A stretch of DNA of 64,000 bases from Occallatibacter savannae (GTDB lineage Bacteria > Acidobacteriota > Terriglobia > Terriglobales > Acidobacteriaceae): NCBI RefSeq assembly GCF_003131205.1, contig NZ_QFFY01000001.1, positions 744,001-808,000 of the forward strand, written 5' to 3'. Positions 16,737 through 24,138 of the stretch are shown piece after piece. The translations under genes and the position numbers were made by a program. Within the stretch, counting starts at the first letter, position 1, and each line of letters opens with the position of its first letter. The notes under the pieces were generated by a model. It made no database searches. It was not told the DNA's origin and saw only the letters and a program-made list of their open reading frames with translations.

Positions 16737-17861
16737 CTACTCCCGCAGAAGGCCGGAGTCACGCGCTCCGGCCTTTTCATTTGCACGCAGAACGCTGGAG
16801 TAGAGCGCTTCCCATTCATCGACCTTGGTGTTGATATTGAAGTCGCGATGAATGATCGCGCGGGCTTGCCTGCCCATTTCATGGCGTTGCGGCTCCGGGA
16901 GTCGCATGATCCGCAACATAGCGTCTGCAAGTTCTTCTGGAGCCTTCGGCGGAACGAGCGCGCTCTTGTCGCGGATGAACTCGCGCACGCCGCCAACGTG
17001 GGTTGCCACAACAGGTTTCTCCATCGACATGGCTTCGGCGATCACGAGCGGGAGTCCCTCCCACGCGGAACTGAGAACGAAAGCATCGCAGCGCGCAAGG
17101 GTTTCCGGCATGTTCGCGGAGAGACCCAGCCACTGAACGCCCGCTTCGTTATTCCGATGCGGGGAAGGCTGGCCCGCAATGCAGAGCTCGGCCTTGGGCA
17201 TTGAGGCGCGCAGGATTCGAAATGCGGCGAGCAGATTGTCGAAGTCTTTCGCTGGGACATCGCGGCCTGCTGCGAGCCAGACGAAACTTTTATCGGAACG
17301 GTGTGGCGGAAGATTTCCGGCCTGATCTGCAAGCGATCTGCTGGGGGAGAACGCGTCCGTGTCGATTCCGTTTGTCAGGACGCTGATCTTCTTCTGAGGC
17401 ACAGCCTTCGATTTGATGTACTGCTCTGCGACTGCGCGACTGACCGCAGTGGAGCAGACCGTGAGGCGGTCCGTGAGACGATACGCGAACGTGCGGTGCA
17501 GGTTTCCTTCGTAGACGTTGTGGATGGTCGAAATCACAAGCGGTGCGCTGCCGGTTGCCCTCAAGGCTCTGGCCATCATGTTCGCCGGGAATGTATGACT
17601 GTGAAGTAAATCGGGCCTGATCGTCTGCAGGATGCGACGGGCACGGGGAACGCCGCCGATCGCACTGGGCAAGAATTTCGTCACCCCGAGCCGATGAATC
17701 GTGAGCGTTGTCGGCCACTCCTGCTTCTCAGGGTCCTTGAGCACAACGAGCGCGACGTGATGACCGCGCGCTTCCATCCGCTCCGCAATGGAGATGACCT
17801 GCTTTTCGGCGCCGCCGATTCCGAGCGAGGTGAGAATGTAGGCGATGCGCATTGGATCCAC
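16737..17861 (-). CDS. Glycosyltransferase family 4 protein
   Basis: The 374-residue protein has the two-domain GT-B layout. The N-terminal half has the LGIGGAEKQV loop and RPDLLHSHTF. The C-terminal half has PxxKDFDNLLAAF, then SSAWEGLPLVIAEAMSMEKPVVAT, where the EGxPxxxxEAM region binds the nucleotide sugar. It would add a sugar from an activated donor to a lipid-linked or polysaccharide acceptor in the cytoplasm. A second methionine at residue 4 is the more typical family start. The 3' end contains the terminator stem of the convergent gene. Confidence 0.88.
   Translation of the reverse strand: MDPMRIAYILTSLGIGGAEKQVISIAERMEARGHHVALVVLKDPEKQEWPTTLTIHRLGVTKFLPSAIGGVPRARRILQTIRPDLLHSHTFPANMMARALRATGSAPLVISTIHNVYEGNLHRTFAYRLTDRLTVCSTAVSRAVAEQYIKSKAVPQKKISVLTNGIDTDAFSPSRSLADQAGNLPPHRSDKSFVWLAAGRDVPAKDFDNLLAAFRILRASMPKAELCIAGQPSPHRNNEAGVQWLGLSANMPETLARCDAFVLSSAWEGLPLVIAEAMSMEKPVVATHVGGVREFIRDKSALVPPKAPEELADAMLRIMRLPEPQRHEMGRQARAIIHRDFNINTKVDEWEALYSSVLRANEKAGARDSGLLRE
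16749..16777 (+). terminator. Rho-independent terminator of the TonB receptor gene
   Basis: A 10-base-pair stem AAGGCCGGAG/CTCCGGCCTT with a 7-base loop is followed by TTTT. It lies 16 bases after the receptor stop and inside the last codons of the convergent glycosyltransferase gene. Confidence 0.85.
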
Positions 17862-17900
17862 GCCCTATCGAGTTCGAAGGGCGAGGATAGCGAATCGCTG

Positions 17901-18392
17901 TCAGGCCATGCTGTGCGCGTGCTCACGCTCCGGCACGAGGCGGCTCTTGAGCAGGGTGTCCAGGGCAAAGAGGCCGGGGCCGAGGATGAGGATGAGCAGC
18001 GCGGCGAACCAGTAGGTATAAGGGGAGGCGCCGTAGAAGTCTTCAGGCTTCGAAAAGATGTGCGAGAAGTTGACGCGGTCGTCGGGCACGCTCAGATAGG
18101 CCATCGTCATGTTCACGAAAAGGACGAGAGAGGTCAGGCGCGAGGCAATGCCGAGTGCGAAGAAGATGCCTCCGCCGAACTCTATGAGGGCGACAGCGAG
18201 GGCAGTCATATGCGGAGCGGGAAGGCTGAGACTCGCGAAAAAATCCGTGACCTTGTCGAGGTGCGTCAGTTTGCCCCAGCCATCCTGCACGAACTGGAAG
18301 CCCCAGTAGAGGCGGATGGCCAACAGGAGCGGGCTTTGGAGGCTATTGAGGGCCGAGGCAACTGCTGCATAAACGTTCACTAGCTTGTTCAT
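17901..18392 (-). CDS. DoxX family membrane protein (metallophore cluster)
   Basis: The 163-residue protein has four hydrophobic segments with the DoxX-type motifs RLYWGFQFVQDGWGKL and LIEFGGGIFFALGIASRL. DoxX proteins frequently close bufferin/gig-type operons. It follows the DUF2071 gene with only nine bases between them and is co-directional with the MNIO operon, so I place it in that unit. Its role is unproven; a quinone-linked or membrane partner function is possible. Confidence 0.85.
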   Translation of the reverse strand: MNKLVNVYAAVASALNSLQSPLLLAIRLYWGFQFVQDGWGKLTHLDKVTDFFASLSLPAPHMTALAVALIEFGGGIFFALGIASRLTSLVLFVNMTMAYLSVPDDRVNFSHIFSKPEDFYGASPYTYWFAALLILILGPGLFALDTLLKSRLVPEREHAHSMA

Positions 18393-18401
18393 ACGATCCT
18401 T

Positions 18402-19145
18402 TCAGATTGTCCCGGCGTTGCTTTGAGAACTGCTGATGGGCGTTCCCCTGAATACCGTCACCGCCGACCCTTCTGCGATAAACGCGGAGTCCGGTGGCTC
18501 TTGGATCAGCCTCGCGAAATCAGCGGCGTAAAACCTGGAGCCGTCTCCCGAGAACTGCGCGGTATCTGCTTCCCTCACCTGCCACTGAGGGTGATCGACC
18601 TGGTACTCAACGGTACGGCCGTTCCGAATGGCATAGCCCCAGTAGTGTTCTGTGATGAACTCGCTCAGCGAGCCCTGCTCAGGCAGGTAGGGCTCTTTCG
18701 TCGTGGTGGCGGTGATGGTGCAGCGCGCGGCACCAACTCCCCACGAATACTCTGCCAAAAACCTTCCCGCGACCGACTGCAGCTTGTGCGACATCGGCAC
18801 GCAGGAGTAGTTTTCGCCATAGGCGAGCCGGGCAATCGCGGTAACGGCGACCTTCGGCACCAGTTCGCGAATGAAGACGACGCCCCGCCGCGTTCCGCGC
18901 CGAACATAGAAACGCAGGTTCACCTCTTCAAAGGATTGGTGAAACGGAACTGCGCGGTCCAGCAGGCGTGTCTTGTTGAACTGGAATCCGATTAGGCTCG
19001 CGTAAGTATTGCCCTCATGGAAATCGAGCTCGGTCCCTGCGGGGACAAAGGGCCGCAGAAGTGCAGGATCTACGGCATAGTTCAGCATGAGCAGGTTCTT
19101 CCACTCGGCGGTGAGGAAAGTACGTTGCTGAGTTTGCGTTGTCAC
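18402..19145 (-). CDS. DUF2071 (YqjF-like) family protein
   Basis: The 247-residue protein matches the DUF2071 pattern: FLTAEWKNLLMLNYAVDPALLRPFVPAGTELD at the start, then YASLIGFQF and NLRFYVRR. The fold resembles acetoacetate decarboxylase-like proteins, and the biochemical function is unknown. It starts at GTG with no obvious ribosome binding site and lies 51 bases after the bufC-like gene and 9 bases before doxX, so it is part of the metallophore gene run. It is not one of the usual four members of such operons. Confidence 0.8.
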   Translation of the reverse strand: MTTQTQQRTFLTAEWKNLLMLNYAVDPALLRPFVPAGTELDFHEGNTYASLIGFQFNKTRLLDRAVPFHQSFEEVNLRFYVRRGTRRGVVFIRELVPKVAVTAIARLAYGENYSCVPMSHKLQSVAGRFLAEYSWGVGAARCTITATTTKEPYLPEQGSLSEFITEHYWGYAIRNGRTVEYQVDHPQWQVREADTAQFSGDGSRFYAADFARLIQEPPDSAFIAEGSAVTVFRGTPISSSQSNAGTI

Positions 19146-19196
19146 ACTTGTTTGATTATGGAAACGACGGAGAAGTTACGCGATGCCGGCGCGAAG

Positions 19197-20105
19197 TTAC
19201 GTGCTTCGGACAAGTCGATCGAGGTCGGGCGCGCAGATCCAGCCCAGCTCAGCCCATGCGGTAAACCACTGTCGAACCAGTTGCGGTCTGCGGGCCGCGG
19301 GTACGCGAGCAGTGGTCACGCCTGCTTCAATTGCCTCGCCTAGAGGTCTGCCGGCGCGGATGGCGCGAAGCGTGTGAAACTCTCCGCGGTTCAGGCGGAG
19401 ATAGTAGACAGAGTAGTCGACACGATGCGCGGCGAGGTACGTTGGCTTTCGGCGGATGGGCGGCAGCTTCGCGGGAGCGTGATCATCCTCATCGTGCTTC
19501 ACCCCCGCCTCTGTTGCCTGGCGCTTCTCCTGCTTGTGGAGGTTCAGAACGAGATCGTCAACCGGGTAGGTCAGTTCGACGAGTTGAAGGTGAGGCTGAA
19601 GGGCAAGATAGGAGCCGCCGTCGAGCGTGGCGATCTGCTCCAGCGTCAGCGGCTCGTGCTCGGCGCCGTCGAAGGCTTCTACGAAAGCCCACTCGATGCG
19701 AGCAACGTCTACCGCCAGGTCGGCGCGGCGAGCGGCAAAGTGCTGATTTGTCGTGAGCCAGCTTGCGAGCTGCCCTCCCAGGTTTCTCAGAGTGAAGGAT
19801 CGGCTGGGATGCGCCTTGAGATACCCGACAGACATTGCGTCGAATGCGCGGCTGCCGATAACCGTGCGGAGTGCCGGAAAGTCTTCGGCAAGCGCGCCAA
19901 GGACCCGGTACCAGTATTGGCGGTTGTAGATTTCCAGGCGTTCAAAGGACGTGAGTCTGCTGTTCGGCGCGATGAACGAGGCGGCCACGCGCTCCATGGA
20001 GCGGCCATCGGGCGCTTCTTTGCGCATGTTGTCATCCGGAGTCAGGGGTGTCATGACAGCGGCGGCCATCTCGCGCTGAATCTGCTCAAGCGAAATGGTA
20101 CTCAT
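19197..20105 (-). CDS. bufC: BufC/HvfC-type (DUF2063) partner protein of the MNIO maturase
   Basis: The 302-residue protein has the DUF2063/HvfC N-terminal domain: SRLTSFERLEIYNRQYWYRVLGALAEDFPAL, then GYLKAHPSRSFTLRNLGGQLASWL. These proteins bind the RiPP precursor and present it to the DUF692 enzyme. The start overlaps the maturase stop by four bases (ATGA), as expected for a tightly coupled pair. The C-terminal half is a divergent region ending near VRQWFTAWAELGWICAP, consistent with a winged-helix-like second domain. Confidence 0.88.
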   Translation of the reverse strand: MSTISLEQIQREMAAAVMTPLTPDDNMRKEAPDGRSMERVAASFIAPNSRLTSFERLEIYNRQYWYRVLGALAEDFPALRTVIGSRAFDAMSVGYLKAHPSRSFTLRNLGGQLASWLTTNQHFAARRADLAVDVARIEWAFVEAFDGAEHEPLTLEQIATLDGGSYLALQPHLQLVELTYPVDDLVLNLHKQEKRQATEAGVKHDEDDHAPAKLPPIRRKPTYLAAHRVDYSVYYLRLNRGEFHTLRAIRAGRPLGEAIEAGVTTARVPAARRPQLVRQWFTAWAELGWICAPDLDRLVRST

Positions 20106-20962
20106 TGCGCCGCCTGGGCCATTTCTGGAGCTGTCCGATTCAGGTAGCGCTCCGCCTTCTTCGCTTCGGCGTGCACTTCATCGAAGCTGGGAATGTGATC
20201 GTCCCACTCTAGGAGTGTGGGCGTCGGTCCGCAGAGCTCGATGGCTCGTGCATAGAGATTCCAGACCGGGTCGATCACGGGATGATCATGCGTATCGAGA
20301 ATGTACTTCTCGTACTTGGAGTGTCCGGCGATGTGAATCTGCGCAACGCGTTCCGCCAGAACCGCGTTCACATACTCCATCGGTTCAAACTCATGATTCA
20401 CCGAGGAGACATAGATATTGTTCACGTCGAGAAGAATGCCGCAGTCGGCGCGTTCAACCACTTCGTTGAGGAACTCCCACTCCGTCATCTCCGACGCGGT
20501 GAAGGCGGCGTACGAGCTGACGTTTTCGACGGCGACCGGGATTTCCAGGTAGTCCTGCACCTTGCGGACGCGCTCTGCCGTACGCTCGACGGCTTCCCAC
20601 GTGTACGGCAGCGGAAGCAGGTCGTGCGTGTAGGTGCCGTCGACTGAGCCCCAGCAGAGGTGATCGCTGAGCCAGGGAGTATTGGTGCGGCGGACCAAGG
20701 TTTTGAGGCGCTTGAGGTGCTCGGGATCGGGCTCCGTCACGGAACCGAAGTACATGGACACGCCGTGCTGGACGACGCGGTATTGCTCGAGTATGCGGTC
20801 GAGGGTGTGCAGCGGGCGGCCGCCGTCCGTCATGAAATTTTCAGAGATGATCTCGAACCAGTCAACCACGGGCTTGCGCGAGAAGATGTGCTCGTAATGC
20901 GGAATGCGCAGTCCGATGCCGATGCCGTGATTCGAAAACGCGTTGAAGCGATTGGAAGACAT
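20102..20962 (-). CDS. bufB: MNIO (DUF692) multinuclear iron-dependent RiPP maturase, bufferin type
   Basis: The 286-residue TIM-barrel enzyme belongs to the DUF692 family. Members use two or three iron ions to convert cysteines of a peptide precursor to oxazolone/thioamide or related heterocycles. The predicted metal ligands are visible: EN (41-42), HG (66-67), SDH (99-101), VEN (145-147), DVNN (179-182), HxxGH (210-214), THDH (224-227) and EWDD (252-255). It sits 114 bases downstream of a secreted cysteine-rich peptide gene and overlaps the BufC-like gene. The expected role is cysteine modification of that peptide before export. Confidence 0.93.
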   Translation of the reverse strand: MSSNRFNAFSNHGIGIGLRIPHYEHIFSRKPVVDWFEIISENFMTDGGRPLHTLDRILEQYRVVQHGVSMYFGSVTEPDPEHLKRLKTLVRRTNTPWLSDHLCWGSVDGTYTHDLLPLPYTWEAVERTAERVRKVQDYLEIPVAVENVSSYAAFTASEMTEWEFLNEVVERADCGILLDVNNIYVSSVNHEFEPMEYVNAVLAERVAQIHIAGHSKYEKYILDTHDHPVIDPVWNLYARAIELCGPTPTLLEWDDHIPSFDEVHAEAKKAERYLNRTAPEMAQAAQ

Positions 20963-20969
20963 TCAGAGA

Positions 20970-21004
20970 CAGTCGTCAGTTGCCAGATTTCAGTTCTCAG
21001 TTAG
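20970..21004. repeat. Five-unit heptamer repeat (CAGNNNN)5
   Basis: Five consecutive 7-base units, CAGTCGT CAGTTGC CAGATTT CAGTTCT CAGTTAG, fill the space between the precursor and maturase genes, starting seven bases upstream of the maturase start. The repeat would lie in the leader of the maturase coding region on the shared transcript and could set the ratio of peptide to enzyme. Confidence 0.7.
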
Positions 21005-21076
21005 AAACGGAATCGGCGATCAGTGAAGCTGCAGTAAACAGAATGCAGATCACTGGTCGCCGAATCGTAGTTAAGA

Positions 21077-21373
21077 CTAGACTGCCTTCGGCATCTTGGA
21101 GCCGTCAGTGGCGCAGCCGCCCTTGCCCTTGCAGCTGTTCTTGGCCTTGCAGCCGTTGTCGCTGGACTTGCAGCCGCCCTGGCCTTTACAGTCGTTCTTC
21201 CCTTTACAGGAGTGCTTGGCGGGCTTGTCGCCGTTGACGTACTGCAGGCCGGCCTTGGCAGCCTTGACGGTCGTCTTGGAGGCGCTGGTCGTTGCTGCAT
21301 GTGCAACCGTGGTTCCACCGATCAGGCCGGAGAGAGCAGCCGTCAACAACATTGCATTGAGTTGATTCTTCAT
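21077..21373 (-). CDS. bufA: Bufferin-like secreted cysteine-rich RiPP metallophore precursor
   Basis: The 98-residue peptide has a signal peptide (hydrophobic core, likely cleavage after AHA at residue 26), a linker, and a lysine/glycine-rich core. Six cysteines at 56, 62, 68, 75, 81 and 87 form two CX5CX5C modules (C-KGKND-C-KGQGG-C and C-KAKNS-C-KGKGG-C). The KND/KNS-C and GGC context is that of bufferin-type metallophores modified by MNIO enzymes. The ATG at 21373 is supported by GAGGT nine bases upstream; a longer upstream frame has no signal peptide. A promoter-like motif lies 94 bases upstream of the start. The mature product probably binds copper or a similar metal in the periplasm. 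Confidence 0.87.
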   Translation of the reverse strand: MKNQLNAMLLTAALSGLIGGTTVAHAATTSASKTTVKAAKAGLQYVNGDKPAKHSCKGKNDCKGQGGCKSSDNGCKAKNSCKGKGGCATDGSKMPKAV

Positions 21374-21466
21374 GGGTGATTGACCTCGTATGGTTTGGGC
21401 GGGAAGCCGCCGGTTGTCACGTTGCGTGGCAGCGATGCTGTCCGACGCAGAAGGATGAGCACGCAC

Positions 21467-21497
21467 ATGTGAGTGCGGGCATGCGCGAAAGGTTACA
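21467..21497 (-). promoter_or_regulatory. Putative ECF-sigma promoter of bufA
   Basis: On the minus strand this reads TGTAAC-N18-CTCACAT and ends 93 bases before the precursor ATG. The same two half-sites with identical 18-base spacing precede the ECF sigma gene (23049-23079). Confidence 0.6.
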
Positions 21498-21699
21498 AGG
21501 AAAGGGGGCGTGCTGGATATGAATTTCTATGCTCCGGCTTTCCTATGTGATGAACGGGCAACCGGCACCTTTGGATTGGTCAAAATCACGGATGCTATAG
21601 TTTGAGGCGGTGGGACGTCTAGATAGCTCGGGAGCCAACATTTTGCAGACGGAAGTAAATCGAGAGAGTCCAGCGGTCGACACGACGGAGTCACCTGGA

Positions 21700-22140
21700 A
21701 TGCCGATACGGGTCGCTCGGAGCCGGTCTGTGGGCTGGGCGAGTTTCCTGCTGGCTCTGCTACAGAGCCTCTGCACAGCGGTATTTGCGATCAGCGGTGT
21801 TCGCGTAGCCATTGGGCTGTCGGCCCTTGCGGCCGCCAGCGGCATCTATGCACCGGCAAAGGGTTGGCATCAGGACGCCATCCGCATACCAATGTTGATT
21901 GTGGCGACAATCGGCGCAGTCATTAACCTGGTCGTCATTGCGTGGATGCGCCACCTGCGGAACCAGCCATCGGCGCAGTGGCGCAGGCGCGAGCGGAGCG
22001 CGAAGGAAAAGCGATCCGAGCGGCTCCAGATCATCCTCGCTATCGTCACGCTTGTACTCGTTGGGATCGAGACGTGGACGCATCCCATGGTGCACCGCAA
22101 GGGACCGCCGCCACCCTGCAGGATTGCGCACACCTGCTAA
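21700..22140 (+). CDS. Small membrane protein with metal-binding-like C-terminal tail
   Basis: I do not recognise this 146-residue protein. It has about three hydrophobic segments (WASFLLALLQSLCTAVFAIS; IGLSALAAASGIY; IPMLIVATIGAVINLVVIAW), a strongly basic cytoplasmic loop (RRRERSAKEKRSER), and a last segment (IILAIVTLVLVGIETW). The tail has His-x3-His and ends in CRIAHTC, which could hold metal. The ATG at 21700 follows GGAG; the frame is open from 21610. It is divergent from the bufferin precursor and overlaps the end of the convergent anti-sigma gene by four bases. Confidence 0.6.
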   Translation: MPIRVARSRSVGWASFLLALLQSLCTAVFAISGVRVAIGLSALAAASGIYAPAKGWHQDAIRIPMLIVATIGAVINLVVIAWMRHLRNQPSAQWRRRERSAKEKRSERLQIILAIVTLVLVGIETWTHPMVHRKGPPPPCRIAHTC

Positions 22141-22397
22141 TCGTCAGGATTCCAGCCGTGCGGTTTTTCCAATTCCCTGTCAATCCGCGCGTGCAGGCGT
22201 TCGCTGTAGCCTGCTGGGAGTTCAAAGACGCGGTCGTCTGCCATGAGAATCACAACATTCCGGGTCGAATCGAGCACGGCCGAGCAGATCTCGCAGGTCT
22301 CCAGGTGCCGGTCGATTTCGGCGCGGAGTTGCGGATCGACGTCGTTCTCGATGTAGGCCGAGATGTGCTGCCAGACGTGTTTGCAGTCGATTCTCAT
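22137..22397 (-). CDS. ZAS-type zinc-binding anti-sigma factor
   Basis: The 86-residue protein has the anti-sigma zinc motif His-x3-Cys-x2-Cys (H31, C35, C38) and an additional CKH at residues 5-7. No membrane segment is present, so it is a soluble regulator, probably responding to metal or thiol stress. Its ATG overlaps the sigma gene stop by four bases, giving 1:1 coupling. Confidence 0.9.
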   Translation of the reverse strand: MRIDCKHVWQHISAYIENDVDPQLRAEIDRHLETCEICSAVLDSTRNVVILMADDRVFELPAGYSERLHARIDRELEKPHGWNPDD

Positions 22398-23023
22398 GCG
22401 CGGCCCCCGAACCAGCGTCGTTTTGCGGAGGCAAATCCCTTCAGTTGCGGAGCGAGATCTCGCTGCAGCAGCGCTCGCGCGCGATGCAGCCGAACCTTGA
22501 CCGACGCTTCACTGATTTTGAGCACGGCTGCGGTCTCGCGGATATCTATCTCTTCGATGTCCCTGAGCAGCACGACGTTACGGTATATCTCCGGCAGCCC
22601 TTCAATCGCCTTGCGCAGCAGGTTTCCGAGCTCCTTCTGTTCCAGGGCTTCAGCGGGGATTTCGCGCCAGCTGGTCAGGATTGCAGGGGTGTAATCGCCC
22701 GTCTGCTCGTCGGTATCGGCTTCCAGCGAATCCTCTCGGCGATTCGAGATCTTGCGCAAACGGCCTAGGCCCTCGTTTCGCGCGATGGAGAGAACCCAGG
22801 TGCGGAACTGCGATTCGCCGCGGAATTTGTCGAGGTTCTGGTAGACCTTGATCACGGTTTCCTGCGCCACGTCCTCCGCCTCGGTTTCGTTCTTGAGAAG
22901 CGAAAAGAGCAGGAAGTAGATGGATCGCTCACAGGGCCGGATGAGGTCGTGAAACAGGTGCTTTTCGCCGGCGAGAATGCGGCGTATGCAGTCGGCTTCG
23001 AATTCCGGATTCGGGGCGGTCAT
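22394..23023 (-). CDS. ECF-type RNA polymerase sigma factor
   Basis: The 209-residue protein has sigma-70 region 2 (AEDVAQETVIKVYQNLDKFRG, then FRTWVLSIARNEGL) and region 4 (LPEIYRNVVLLRDIEEIDIRETAAVLKISEASVKVRLHRAR). It is followed by and overlaps the anti-sigma gene. The upstream region carries a motif shared with the bufferin precursor gene, suggesting autoregulation plus control of the metallophore operon. The C-terminal FASAKRRWFGGRA is a short basic tail. Confidence 0.95.
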   Translation of the reverse strand: MTAPNPEFEADCIRRILAGEKHLFHDLIRPCERSIYFLLFSLLKNETEAEDVAQETVIKVYQNLDKFRGESQFRTWVLSIARNEGLGRLRKISNRREDSLEADTDEQTGDYTPAILTSWREIPAEALEQKELGNLLRKAIEGLPEIYRNVVLLRDIEEIDIRETAAVLKISEASVKVRLHRARALLQRDLAPQLKGFASAKRRWFGGRA

Positions 23024-23048
23024 CCGTGAGTGGACACTCGGGCACTGT

Positions 23049-23079
23049 ATTTGAGTTGGAAAGTCGCCATAAAGTTACA
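23049..23079 (-). promoter_or_regulatory. Putative autoregulated ECF promoter of the sigma/anti-sigma operon
   Basis: The minus strand reads TGTAAC-N18-CTCAAAT, ending 25 bases before the sigma start. Twelve of the thirteen fixed positions are identical to the bufA upstream motif, at the same spacing. Confidence 0.6.
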
Positions 23080-23091
23080 GGCAGACCGATG

Positions 23092-23109
23092 CGTTAAAAC
23101 GATTTAACG
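23092..23109. promoter_or_regulatory. Inverted repeat CGTTAAA-N4-TTTAACG, possible operator
   Basis: A perfect 7-base-pair inverted repeat with a four-base centre lies between the sigma gene promoter and the divergent zinc-ribbon gene. Its size and position suit a dimeric repressor site. No candidate regulator gene is adjacent other than the sigma pair. Confidence 0.45.
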
Positions 23110-23189
23110 TCGGTGTAGGTTTCCGGGGATAAAGAAGATTCTTATATTAAATTTACCAAGCTCTATGTACAATCACCGCGAGGACACCC

Positions 23190-23513
23190 ATGGCCGGAGA
23201 TATGCAACTTACGTGCAGCGATTGTGGACAGGAATTTACGTTCACCGCTGCGGATCAGGCGTTTTTCTCAGAACGCGGTTATTCGACCCCCAAGCGCTGC
23301 AAGCCTTGCCGTATGGCAAAGAAGAGCGAACAAGGTGGGGGAGGCTCCGGTTATCGGCAGGCTTCTTCCCACGGCACTCCAGTGATTTGCTCCGGCTGCG
23401 GCCAGCCCACGACTGTTCCATTCGAACCACGCGGCGATCGTCCAGTGTTTTGCAGGGACTGCTACCAGGCACGTAAAGGCAGCAGTGCAGGCGCGCGCGG
23501 CGGCCGTTATTAG
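23190..23513 (+). CDS. Double zinc-ribbon protein
   Basis: The 107-residue protein carries two four-cysteine zinc sites: C9/C12 with C37/C40, and C67/C70 with C88/C91. They are joined by a Gly/Ser linker, and the protein ends in a Gly/Arg-rich tail (GARGGRY). The first half resembles the probable zinc-ribbon (CxxCGxEFxFT) family, the second a CxxC...CRxCY module. Such small proteins are common next to cold-shock or RNA-binding genes. Nucleic-acid binding is likely, but no specific role can be assigned. Confidence 0.85.
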   Translation: MAGDMQLTCSDCGQEFTFTAADQAFFSERGYSTPKRCKPCRMAKKSEQGGGGSGYRQASSHGTPVICSGCGQPTTVPFEPRGDRPVFCRDCYQARKGSSAGARGGRY

Positions 23514-23573
23514 AGAAACAATCGTTCCCGGGCTCCGTTTCTCCTGAAGCACGACAATCCAGCAGACATCATT

Positions 23574-23610
23574 CAGAAAAGGAATCGGCTCCCAGCCGGT
23601 TTCTTTTCTG
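23574..23610. terminator. Long hairpin after the zinc-ribbon gene
   Basis: A 17-base-pair stem (CAGAAAAGGAATCGGCT with its partner, two G-U pairs in the plus-strand RNA) closes a 3-base loop. It lies 60 bases after the zinc-ribbon stop and 51 bases before the DUF2141 start. It lacks a clear T-tract outside the stem, so termination is probable rather than certain. Confidence 0.5.
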
Positions 23611-23661
23611 GACACGCATTTCTGCGTAAATAGTTCCCTCCTCGGCTCGTCTAATCGGCAG

Positions 23662-24125
23662 ATGAAACCCATACACATCCTTCTTTTCGCTTTCGTCACC
23701 GCAATCGTTTGCGGCGTCGCGCAGCCGCAGAGCAACGCTTCCCCAGGTGGCTGCACGCTTCGCATCCATGTCGACGGTTTGCGGAACTCAACCGGCGTGG
23801 TGGGATCGGCGATCTTCAAGTCGCGCGACGGCTGGCCTGAGGACATGAGCAAGACCGTGAATCACTGGCCCACGCCGATTCCGCAAGGCGCGCGTGAAGC
23901 GACAGCGGTGATGGAGAACCTGCCTGCGGGTGATTATGGCGTTGTCGCCATTCACGACGAAACAAGAATCACAAGCTGGACCGAAACTTCATCGGGATCC
24001 CCAAGGAAGGGTTTGGCTTCGCGAACAATCCGCACGTAGGGCTGAGCGCGCCGTCGTTTGACGCAGCAAAAGTACACGTCACCTGCCCAGTGACCGAGAT
24101 CAACATCCACGAGATCTACAAGTAG
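23662..24125 (+). pseudogene. DUF2141 exported protein with a one-base frameshift
   Basis: The first 100 codons encode a signal peptide and a DUF2141 domain start (CTLRIHVDGLRNSTGVVGSAIF, then LPAGDYGVVAIHDE). After GACGAA at 23956-23961 the zero frame departs from the family and stops at 24039. In the next frame, starting at the AAG at 23964, the expected family ending appears: NHKLDRNFIGIPKEGFGFAN, then APSFDAAKV, to a TAG at 24123-24125. Adding one A to the AAA at 23960-23962 restores a normal ~155-residue protein. This may be a true lesion or a homopolymer sequencing error. Confidence 0.85.
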
Positions 24126-24138
24126 CAGAAGACCGCCG

